Program-made: the position numbers and the translations under genes
NCBI GenBank assembly: GCA_920105625.2
Contig: CAKKTE020000188.1
Span: 1,638,322 to 1,702,321, forward strand
Origin: Clusia tigrina
Taxonomy: Eukaryota; Arthropoda; Insecta; Diptera; Clusiidae
Reading direction: 5' to 3'
Length of the DNA stretch: 64,000 bases
The notes under the pieces: generated by a model
Told to the model about the DNA's origin: nothing
The model's input: the letters and a program-made list of their open reading frames with translations, nothing else
Database searches by the model: none
Part shown: positions 12,050 to 64,000 of the stretch, in pieces
How the letters are laid out: each line of letters starts with the position of its first letter
How positions within the stretch are numbered: the stretch's first letter is position 1

Positions 12050-13137
12050 CTAGACCAAGGCCGCTAATTGCACGCGTAAAGTAGTCCAGAGACTTCTTGT
12101 TGTTGCAACCAACGACCTTAACAACCCCCTGCCGCCGGCCCCATCAAACTGTAGCTCCCCGCTGTCAGCCCCGACCATTTCCGATATCAGCCGAGCCTCC
12201 ACCAACAACCAATTATCCGGCGTTATCTTCCCATCAGGGTCAACTCTGTCGATGATGGCTACCTGTAGCTCCATAGGTGATTCGAAGGAGGCCGATGGCT
12301 TCGGCTTTTTTGAAGCCCTTTGAGGTAGCTCATCGGACCGTACCCTATTTGGAGTTTTGCCCGATGCCAAGCTATAAGGCTCTTTCAAAGAACTCGGCTT
12401 TGGCTTTGGAGGCACCTTTACACGGTCACCTGTGGCCTTCTCCGGCTTATCTCTTTTGATGGAGGTCGAAGCGTTGTCCTTATCGGACTTTGCCCCAACA
12501 ATTCCTTGCTCCTTTTTGTTTCATGAGATGGCCGCAGCGTTATTGTTCTCAAACTTTGCGACTACCTTTTCATGCTTCTTAATGAGATCCTTCCCCCTTT
12601 TTGTAAAGGAAGAAGGATCTTTCGCTCTCATTTTCCGAAGGTAATAAGCCGAGCGCTTGTAGCCATTCCTGGCCTTTTGCTTTGTTCTTAGGCTTACCAC
12701 CTTCCTCGTCTCCTTCCCCGGCTCAGAAGCATGTGGAGCAGAAGGCTGAGCAATTGCATCTCAACATCCAAGCCTATGTCATAGACATTGCTGACCTGTG
12801 ACAACGCATCGTCATCGGTTGCGTGGTCTATGCGCAAGCTCAGCAACTGAGATTCTATGCGATCCCCCTCAGCCTCCACCTTACAGGCCTCTTGCCTACC
12901 CAAAGTTGGCTAGAAGACCCTCCCAGTTGCACTAGCAGACATCGAGGCCTGGGGTACCACGGCGATGCCTGAGGAGTTGCTTGATATCGACGCCAGGTGG
13001 CCTCCTCGCCAACCACCTACCGCCGGTACTGCGGATCCGACCCCCTGCACCGTAAACTCTTCCTCTTTGGTTTCAGACATCTTATGGACGAACAAAAACA
13101 CCCCCTCCCTGTGGAGTTGTGCACCACCCACGCACAA
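12050..13137 (-). pseudogene. LOA ORF1 (Gag-like), broken
   Basis: The N-terminal piece (13137-12910) starts with an ATG and is Gly/Ser-rich. A middle piece (12903-12694) is acidic and helical. The last piece (12415-12050) is Lys/Pro-rich at first, then DPDGKITPDNWLLVEARLIS. This sits where LOA elements carry their nucleic-acid-binding ORF1, directly upstream of the endonuclease. No CCHC knuckle is clear. The assignment rests on position and composition. Confidence 0.6.
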
Positions 13138-13270
13138 AAAGGCTCAGAAAATTCGACCGCTCCTAACATGGAGAAAGCAGACGTCGTGTTGTGCCGCCCC
13201 TAACATGGAAAACAGACGCACACTTGGTAGATCTTTGTTCGTTACTCATCGGTCGGTCTGTCTAAAAACA

Positions 13271-14479
13271 TAGGTGGCTCTGTTAGAGGGAAGTATATGG
13301 CCGCCTTTGGTTAAAATAGTCTGACGAATGATTGCAACTTAAGCCCCCACACCACGCCAAGGTGCCTACCATATGGGAATATAATATCATAATAAACATT
13401 ATTATATAATATCATAATAAACATTATTTTTGTAGGAACGTTTTTCAAGATGCTGTGGAATTCTATATGACCAAGAGTCATTGGTACTCAGATCCATCTT
13501 GTGTAATTTCGTCGATGATTATATATAGGCCCAGTAATAAATTTATGTGAATTGTTTCCGTGGCAGTAAAAGTATAGACTGTATATTGTACTTTGGTATA
13601 ATGGTACATTCTTACCATCATATATAATCTTTTGCCAGAGTTGCTTACATGGGAGGGAGGCATGTCGCTTCACTGCTTGACTCGTTGTTTATGGCTTTAT
13701 ACTGTCAGTATTCTTAGTCACACCCAGAATCGTCCCTAAAATTTAGTGTGCGTGGCACTAAATACTTAAATATGAAATAAATGAACCAAGAAACAGACAA
13801 TGTTTAATATATTGAATAATATCCTAAATTCTTAACTTTAATAAAAAATTTGGCAACATAAAAATATAAAAGTTTTTAAAACCATAAAATTTAAAAAAAA
13901 TTTTTTTAAATATTAGTAATTAATTAGTAATTTATTATTGATTGCCAAATTATACAAGAAGAGCAACACTGAATCTACATTTAACAATTGCCCCTGACCG
14001 ACAGCGACGGGCATATCTTATAATACAAAATCAGTCAGTGTATCCTGGTATTGATGTTGTGTTACAATACCTAAAATTCTCGGTGAAAATATTTAAGGCA
14101 TCACGTGTCGTTAATCCATTGCACAATGAGTGACGACAGGAACACTTAACGCGTGAATGCGGAGAGCTTAGTATATGTACCCTTGTGTCTTTGCACCCAC
14201 CTTAAGTGAGCTGTTACTCAATCTGCCTGAGGGTGTTGCCGTAGATACGCCCAGTACCAAGTTGAACAACAGCGGCGTTATGCAATTTTACATTTTTATT
14301 GCTCATGAAGCGTTAAGTGCGCACAAACTAAAGCCGAAGCCCTCAGCATGAGTAAATGTGATTTTGATTGCTCAGTTTTTGGCTTTGTTCAATTTCCAGC
14401 CCAATTTCTTATCATCCTCAAAACGTTAGCAACTAATTTTTAATTCATTTCTTGCTGCTGGTGCTTTCTCTTCTTTTAG
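13271..14479. other. AT-rich intronic DNA upstream of the toy exon; 25-bp tandem duplication
   Basis: 13381-13430 is a 25-bp unit (ataatatcataataaacat core) repeated twice. No paired-domain exon or other coding exon was found between here and 14480, so the preceding toy exon lies beyond the left edge or on the far side of the LOA and BEL elements. Confidence 0.5.
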
Positions 14480-55803
<41,324 letters not shown>

Positions 55804-56106
55804 TCCACGTTTTTTGATTTAACGCCAAAATTTATGCCTAAGATTACACCAGTGTCGCCTATAATTGAAACAGATACCAATGCTACAGCCCGAGTACTAG
55901 GACCATCAATCTCACCAATTCATCTACATCCAAATGCCGCTGCAACACATTCAGCACTCATATTAATGAATCAAAATCAGCAGCTGCAGGCACATCAGCA
56001 ACAACAAAAAATACAAACGCCAATGGACCAACCCACCAACAGTAAAACAACATACATCCCACCAGCAGAATTTCACAGCATTAACAATATTCACCTATTG
56101 CAATAG
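55804..56106 (+). other. toy: in-frame 100-codon extension after the toy stop (candidate readthrough)
   Basis: Directly after TGA (context CAG TGA TCC) the same frame stays open for 100 codons to TAG at 56104-56106. The translated stretch begins STFFDLTPKFMPKITPVSP and is rich in Pro, His, Ala, Gln and Asn, with a CAG/CAA cluster (HQQQQK) near 55993-56010. This resembles fly transcription-factor protein more than AT-rich 3' UTR. An internal ATG sits at 55834 in the same frame. It could be a stop-codon readthrough domain, a former C-terminus cut off by a new stop, or chance openness. Fly readthrough is well documented in general. I do not recall whether toy is on the published lists. Confidence 0.55.
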
Positions 56107-58039
<1,933 letters not shown>

Positions 58040-58570
58040 CCTTAGGTTAGTAGTGAGAGCCTTCTACATGAAAGCTTACTCTAACACAATGAAAGGTTAA
58101 TTGTGATACCATAGAAACCAGCGCGACTGCCCCATTTATTTTGTGGGGAACCATTGTGATTCCAATGTAAATGCTATGCTCCTGATACTTGTGAGTGATA
58201 ATTTAGTCAAACGAAAGGTGAACGCAAAAATGTATGACTTCTCCTAGCTGGCGTTCCTAGGGGCACTGATACATAAGATGCAGAGGATCTCTTCCTCTTC
58301 ATCAGAGCCGCAACTGCGATATACGTCACTGAGTGGCAACTTCAGTCTGTCAGCATGTTTACCAATCAGGCAGTGTATCGTGAGTACAGTTATGGTTGTG
58401 CTGATGGATTTTCTGCTGAGGTTAAGGAGCTACCCAATTCCATTGCAGTCCAACTCCTCTACCCAAGATCGTTTTGTGTCCTCGAGGTTGTGATGTCTGA
58501 AAGGCCATTTTACGGATGCTAAGGGTACTCTAAGGAGGGGTAAATGGGATTTAGGGATGTGCCTAAAATA
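58040..58570 (-). mobile_element. LOA-type 3' fragment
   Basis: The - strand shows the decayed LTGH-like block (AWLVNMLTD with stops) and the Cys/His end with CGSDEEEEI in one frame, ending near a ggttagtagtg tail at 58044. Similar to the ends at 8.7, 17.5 and 33.6 kb. Confidence 0.65.
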
Positions 58571-58865
58571 TCCCCGTAATAGCCTAAAATATCCCTATTT
58601 CCCGTCCATCTACCATTAGGTGGACCTGCGAATTCCTCGTCACACCTTTGAAGGAAGAGCGGTAGTCAGAACTAGGGTTTATATAGTGAATATACCAGCA
58701 ACAGACTTGATGCCTGGCTGTCGGAGTAAATGCGAAAATTCAATAAACTTATTTCATTGGAAATAAGCCGCTTATATGCCTGATATCATTCCTCCTAGCT
58801 AGCAATATGAAGTTAAGTAAATATACTCGAAGTCTGTTGGCACAAGCATTTCTTGTATTAAAATG

Positions 58866-59884
58866 CTAGCGTAGTCTAGGTCCCACCTGGCCCAGTGCTA
58901 TATACCCAGGCACTTGTCCGTGAAACACTATCCGCTTTCGACTTGCCCCCGACGGGTTCTGCATAATGGCCGACACACCAAGGCCGCGATCTCCAACGCC
59001 CAAGCGCCAGGCACTGTCTCCATACACGTAGCTTTTGGAGTTGCCATCGCTAAACGCTCCATATCTGCATCGAGAACACCACATATGAGAGTATCCCTCA
59101 TACATTTCTCAGCAATCTCGCCTGGAGAGACAAGATGGGCCAACCCGTCCACCTTCACCACAACCTGTTGTAGAGACACACCATTCCTCTGCTGTCATTC
59201 AACAGGCCTTCATGACAGTCTCTCTTGCCCTCTGCGATAACTAGCAGTATATCAGTAGCAGTACCTTTCAATTACACGGCCAATGGTGCCAGTACTTCGC
59301 GATTACTTCAACCATTTGTGCTAGCGGTAGCCTCAAACTGCATACTGAAAACGCCAAATGTCGTGGTTCCTTCATAGGTCGAATGTCTCAGTTTTATTGA
59401 GGATAATGCCGGCATAGGCAATGAACCCTCCTGTAGTAGCTGCATCCTTTGTTCTACAAACCTTCGCACAACTCCTGCCGTATCCCAAACTCACAAACCA
59501 TCTTGTCCACCATCCCAGACATCTCTTTCGTCTGCAGTGAGTACTGAGTTCTGAGTTGAGTGAGTCCTGTGTCAAGCTGATGTTGCGACTGTTTGACGGA
59601 TTCAGCATATTGGTGCAATCGCTGCTGCATGCTTGCCTCGCTAACGTGTGCCTTGTTTTTGCTATGCTCTCCTTCGATTGCGTCAACCCTACTATTTATC
59701 AATTCGTTAACTTTTGTTTCCATGAGCCGCTGTTGACGTTTTTCTGGTTCAATCGAAAACTGTTGCCGCTTCTGCAGCTGCTCCTGCATTTGCAATTCTT
59801 GCTTCTCCAGCTGCTCTGCATCGTGGCTTGTATGGCTGCAAGGAATTGATTGTACTCCGCCAGATTAAAACCCTGTGACTCCAT
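58866..59884 (-). pseudogene. 412-like Gag (frameshifted)
   Basis: Starts MESQGFNLAEYNQFLAAIQA, then a Gln/Glu/Lys-rich coiled-coil-like segment (59795-59454; QMQEQLQKRQQ) and, further down, SLQQVVVKVDGLAHLVSPGE with IAEKCMRDTLICGVLDADM. The last part ends near the knuckle remnant (VFHGQVPGYIALGQVG) with the Cys residues changed. At least three frame changes. Confidence 0.75.
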
Positions 59885-59922
59885 TTTAATTGCTTAAACA
59901 CAATCCCACTTCTAACACCAGT

Positions 59923-60425
59923 AGTTACGTAATTGCCTTTCAGACAATTTTTACCAAGCTCAATATTTGGATTCGTATCGCTGGATTGTGTAATAAGCAA
60001 ACAATTCCTTTGAACAGTTAGAACAATTGGCTTTGTCCAACTTACTATTGCCCGAACTGTCCAACTTAGTTTGCTCGCTTCTCACACTTCGTCTTCGCTT
60101 ATAGTGTGCTTCAGTTAATCAGTTGTTACACCAACTTTTCTATTTACATCGCTCTGCGACAATCTTATTAACTCTCGATGTTCACTCTCGGCTATGTTCA
60201 CTGTTTCACTGCTGCTGCTACTTATGATGTTCACTTGGTCACTTTCACTTGTTCACTGATCCCGATGTCATTTGTGCAGTTGCTTATATACCTCTTGCAC
60301 ACGAGAACCTCAACCAGCCTCCGAACGCAGCTCGCATGCTTTCTCGCGTGTGCATTATTAGGGGTTGAAATCGACGCTCACCCTAAAACCATCAACCAAT
60401 CAGATGGCGAGTTGATTTCGTAACA
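59923..60425 (-). repeat. LTR of the 412-like remnant
   Basis: Bounded by the primer-binding site at one end and by the TGTTACGAAATC start at the other. It contains a run of tgttcact phrases (60178-60260). No partner LTR is present in the window. Confidence 0.7.
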
Positions 60426-61599
60426 ATATGTATTTAGATAGCTATTGTTGTTGTGTGAAAATCCCCCTTTATTGTCGATATTAAATAGACCCTATTTAAT
60501 AGGTAATCATTTCTTATCTCGTTACTTATTCACATTGATATTATATGATTTTAATAAAATCGACTTATGTAATTCGGAATCATTTATTACAAGCATAAAT
60601 ATTAAAACTAGTTTTGCTGATGATTCGAATCGCTGGATTGTGTCAATAAATACAACAACATGCATAATGCATCGGTATTAATGAATAAATATTCCATATT
60701 TTATATTTTAGTGCTATCAAAAGCTGGTGATTCATCATAATGTGGACTTGAACTTATTTAAAAAAAGAAATTCGCCAATTTACTTTTTTCAGCCAAAACA
60801 AGACATTTACCATAGCATAAACAAATTTCATTTTATTGGGCTCACAACGGTGCAGAGCACGATGTAATTATAAAAGGCGAAATAACTCCTGAGGGGGGAA
60901 AGGAAAAACTACGTAACGGGCTTCTGCCATTTTCGCTCCTCATTTATTTGTATAAGCAGATTTTGGATGCTTCACCATTTAAATTTTCACCATGCTGAAA
61001 TGCAATGAATTCATTGAATGAAACACATGACCTTTATTTAGAAACACTACACTGAAAATAAATGTAAAAAGAATATAACACCTAATTTTCCGACTTGCTT
61101 TGAAATTGTAATGTCAAACAAAAGATTGGACCGATTGAAGATTATTACTTATCTCGCACAAAATATATTTTGTGTGATGCAATCATATTACTTATATTCG
61201 TATTGAAGTTAGTCTACTGTACTCTAATTATGAATTTATATGATCGAATATTTTAGTTGGTGTAATATAGTAGTTAATGTACAATAAGACATTATTTAAT
61301 TAATATAATTGAATAATTGAAAAAAACAGACAATGGAAAAACAATTATATGATAAGTGTATATATTTATTATAATAAAACAATAAAAATTTGAGCAAAAA
61401 CATCCAAAGAAAACAAATTTGTGTTAATAAATAAATTAGCGAATACCTGTTTCTTAGAATCGACATTATGTTCCGCTTGCCTTGGAACTAACCTGACTTG
61501 CAGACACTGTATATTCGATATTTGAAGGTAAGATTACATAGCTTTACAGTGCTAATAAATGTTAATTAGTTGAAGACACTACTATCCATTACTCCATTA
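60426..61599. other. no gene recognised
   Basis: AT-rich DNA between the 412-like LTR and the env remnant. No coding or repeat signal was recognised. Confidence 0.4.
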
Positions 61600-61619
61600 C
61601 GCGTACTCAGGACCGGCTA

Positions 61620-62699
61620 ATAGCATCACAAGGGCAACAAATACACATCAATCCCGTGATGCAGGGGCAAATTCCACACCTAAGTCACACCGTCAACGGG
61701 CTCATGACAGCCACCAAACGAGATAGACTCGACTCAACCAGTCTATTCTCTTTGGTGACCAGCCGCAATAGGGTAATCATGATGGAATTAAACAACCTCC
61801 TGAATTCCATCGTGATGGCTAGGTTAAACGTCGAAAACCCACGCTATTGGACGCCCTTGAAGGAACACTCGTGAAACATGACGGTGATGAGTATTATAGC
61901 TGTCTCGAATATTTCACTGTACCAGAGCGAAACAGACCTTTCCTTCCTGGTGAAATATTCAATTGTGGATCGAGTCTTCGTGTGTCCCTTGGTCTTTCCT
62001 GTCGTTAAGGAAAATAAATTTGTACTATCCTTGGGCTCGTCTGTATTAGCCAACTGTGACAGAACTTTCCTGCCCACTTTAACCTGTAAACCATCCGACA
62101 AGACGATGTGGTTTGTGAACGCAACCCTTCCGACACCTGCGTTAGTCGCTTAGCGAACAACTTTTCTTCATCTTGCAACTCGGTTCTAGCCAAAGACACT
62201 CCTCCTCCTATCGACGACGGAATCATACTTCTAAGAAGCCAACCGACCATAGTCGAGGTATCGAAGAGGGCGCCCGTAAAAGTGAAGAGCACTGTGCTGA
62301 TAACGTTCGATTCGGCAGTTATCAACAGCACCTCCTACGTAAATCCCAAAAGGACAACCACACTGAGCACGGTTATTCCTTCGTTCCATACAGTGAACCT
62401 TACTGATTTCACGTCGGTATTACCCCTCCATTATTTGCGCGAGCTCAGTGAAGTTAATCTCGACCAAATAAACACGGTACGCAACGAGGTCGTGGCTATG
62501 TCACTGTAGAACTTCATCGCGGCAGGGGCTATAGCCGTAGCGTTACTGGCATTAATCACAATCTTATGGGCCTGCAAATGTAGAAAACGAAACAAGGAGG
62601 CTCAGAACAACCTAAGGTTGCTCCAATTCATCAGTAATTGGCGCTCCAACAGATCTCCCGGCTCACCTGCACCGTCAGCCGAGGATGGCTGTGCTTAAC
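61620..62699 (+). pseudogene. errantivirus envelope (env) C-terminal part, interrupted
   Basis: Frames at 61656-61874 and 62108-62509 carry ectodomain-like sequence with several N-x-S/T sites and Cys residues. After a stop at 62507-62509 the same frame continues with a hydrophobic run typical of a membrane anchor (around 62530-62570), a Lys/Arg-rich cytoplasmic tail and a final stop at about 62697. Several stops and shifts interrupt it. In family members this protein sits in the membrane as a fusion glycoprotein. Here it is only a relic. Confidence 0.65.
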
Positions 62700-62707
62700 G
62701 GGGGAGG

Positions 62708-63238
62708 AGTTAGTAGGGTGCATTGTGACTTTCCGCCAGCCCTACATGTGCGCGTACAAGTTGTCCAGCCGTCAGCGCCAGCTCTTGCTTGCGCGTGCAA
62801 GCTGTCCGTCGAATGCACCTCGCTCTAAAGTGTTTGCTTCAGTTATACTTCCGCCCCAAGGCAACCAAACGACAGTGTTGTAGAACTGCGAGCTCGGTTC
62901 CCTGCATTGCGCTGATTCTGCATCTGTCAAGTGCATTCGGTCAAATCGAGGAGGATCGGTTGGTGCACCGGAAAACGAAAGTGGTGGGAACCCAAACTGT
63001 GGGAGCGTTGAGGTTTGCCGTCGCGGCAATTTAGGTCGCATAGGCCTCCGAACCGAGGCTTCGTGACAAACTAAAATCTGTAAGAAGTTCAGTTCGATTG
63101 GGAGACTAAATTCAAACGGTTGTGCAATTAAAAACTCAAATTAAATATTTTATAAAATTGTGAATCTTAATTAAATCTTAAATAAACTAATTTGTGAACT
63201 TTAATGAAAACTTAAAATCTTAATAAACTATGTTAATT
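62708..63238 (+). repeat. 3' LTR of the errantivirus remnant
   Basis: 531 bp from AGTTAGTAGGG after the purine tract to ...GTTAATT, followed by gcgcga. The right edge is inferred from the AATT end typical of this group, since the partner LTR is missing. Confidence 0.6.
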
Positions 63239-64000
63239 GCGCGACTAAACTACCATCAAGGTCGATGCTGTGGCAGTGCTACCTTCCATCGCCGTCAGAC
63301 CGCACGCTTTAGCGTTCGCAGGACTAAGGCGTCTGGCCTAGCCAGCAGCAGGAATTGCGGAAATTATTAATTTATACAAATTCATTATTATGCCTAAAAA
63401 AGTTAAAACCAAAGAAAAACCCACAATTCACACTGTTCACAGTTGAATGGTCTTCGTACCCATGCAGATGCCTCATTGTCTGTTGGCGCCGCTGATCTTA
63501 AATGAATTGCGTTCGTTTCTTTTGCTGCTAAACGCTTCAAATAACGCTTGCTAAATCCTCTCTACATAGCTGAATAGTTTTACCAAACAAAAAATAGATC
63601 TTAGTTTAAACAACTTGAACTAGAAGAATTGTCAAATGAAAACACTCGATTGTGGTCTTGAATCAATTGACGCAATTTTGCAATCAATTGTGGCTTTTAT
63701 TGATTTTTAATAGCATAACAAAGTTTATAAAATATTAACAATAAGCATATAATAATATATAATGTAAATGATAATAACCTTCACAATTAACTGCTGCGTT
63801 AGCATATTTAAGCAGCGCATGTTGCATAATTCTATCAAAAAAAGAGTGTTACGCCGTTTTGTTCGAGTACTGCACTGCCAAGAGGTTCATTAGCCGGCAA
63901 GCATTGTCAAGGTTTATTTAAAATAATAAATAAGCAAAATTGGTTGGACATGAAGATTTCGAATCGGTCATGTTCAACCAATGGTAAGATTATATTGAAA
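63239..64000. other. no gene recognised
   Basis: A short stretch atgcctaaaaaagttaaaac at 63389 begins a Lys-rich frame that stops after about 18 codons. Otherwise AT-rich DNA with no recognised feature. Confidence 0.4.

Larger units (their letters stand above)
8606..13270 (-). mobile_element. LOA-type non-LTR retrotransposon, near full length, inactive
   Basis: Read right to left: Gag-like ORF1 (12050-13137), apurinic endonuclease (11281-11960), reverse transcriptase (9644-11151), RNase H (9323-9643) and a C-terminal Cys/His segment (8723-9193). A C-terminal RNase H and YADD-type RT in one element point to the LOA/I group rather than Jockey. The 3' end on the - strand terminates in a GGTTA-like run (+ strand ggttaggttaggtt at 8609-8622). 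Several stops and shifts make it inactive. Confidence 0.85.
58866..60425 (-). mobile_element. 412-like Gypsy remnant: 5' LTR and Gag
   Basis: LTR at about 59923-60425 (element strand starts TGTTACGAAATCAAC), primer-binding site TGGTGTTAGAAGTGGGA at 59904-59920, then Gag (59884-58866). Everything beyond the Gag zinc region is absent. Gag motifs match the copies at 40-43 kb, but the LTR is only partly similar, so this is a related, distinct family. Confidence 0.78.
61600..63238 (+). mobile_element. errantivirus (insect endogenous retrovirus) remnant: env end and 3' LTR
   Basis: An env-like region in several frames (61620-62699) is followed by a purine tract (gggggaggag, about 62699-62708) and an LTR beginning AGTTAGTAGGG. 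gag, pol and the 5' LTR are missing. The AGTTA start and AATT end suit the gypsy-group errantiviruses. This is an old, broken copy, and no infectious capacity is suggested. Confidence 0.72.

Overview
This is a window of fly (Diptera, Brachycera) nuclear DNA, most likely from a tephritid-type fruit fly. Its only recognisable host gene is the 3' part of a Pax6 gene, on the + strand. The C-terminal half matches Drosophila Twin of eyeless (toy), as I remember it, and not Eyeless. Five coding exons are visible: 14480-14653, 25765-25847, 54822-55249, 55402-55619 and 55709-55803. The homeodomain is split over the first three. The paired-domain exons are not here and must lie 5' of the window. The two introns inside the homeobox are about 11.1 kb and 29.0 kb, and most of what they hold is transposable-element (TE) debris.

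Layout. 1-6 kb: a BEL/Pao LTR retrotransposon on the - strand with both LTRs. 6.5-8.6 kb: a Jockey 3' end, a dispersed repeat and unrecognised AT-rich DNA. 8.6-13.3 kb: a nearly full-length LOA-type non-LTR element (gag, endonuclease, RT, RNase H) on the - strand. 14.5 kb: toy homeobox exon. Intron 14.65-25.76 kb: a LOA copy with a perfect 13-bp target-site duplication, a PIF/Harbinger deletion derivative, a three-level nest (LOA in mariner in LOA), a 310-bp (TA)n tract, two Jockey fragments and a LOA scrap. 25.8 kb: an 83-nt homeobox exon. Intron 25.85-54.82 kb: (TA)n, Jockey, a DD41D (rosa-like) mariner derivative, a mariner scrap, a degenerate Gypsy, a LOA element, another Jockey, two related 412/mdg1-like Gypsy elements facing away from each other around a (TA)n core, a LOA element that splits the 3' LTR of one of them and itself carries an insertion, and a further - strand Gypsy. 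54.8-56.1 kb: last toy exons. 56.4-64 kb: (TA)n, a LOA scrap, another 412-like gag+LTR and an errantivirus remnant (env C-terminus plus 3' LTR).

The most interesting host-gene observation is that the toy TGA stop (55801-55803) is followed, in the same frame and without a splice, by 100 sense codons before the next stop. The composition (Gln/His/Pro/Ala/Asn-rich) looks like ordinary fly transcription-factor protein, which makes this a candidate stop-codon readthrough extension. The most interesting TE observation is a 521-codon open frame (18311-19876) that joins a mariner DNA-binding N-terminus in frame to a LOA RT-thumb/RNase H/zinc-finger tail. This is the by-product of one transposon inserting into another.

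All assignments come from reading translated motifs, splice signals, terminal repeats and target-site duplications by eye. Clade names for the TEs (LOA, Jockey, 412/mdg1, DD41D) rest on motif recognition, without database searches. No tRNA, rRNA, CRISPR or bacterial-type features were seen.
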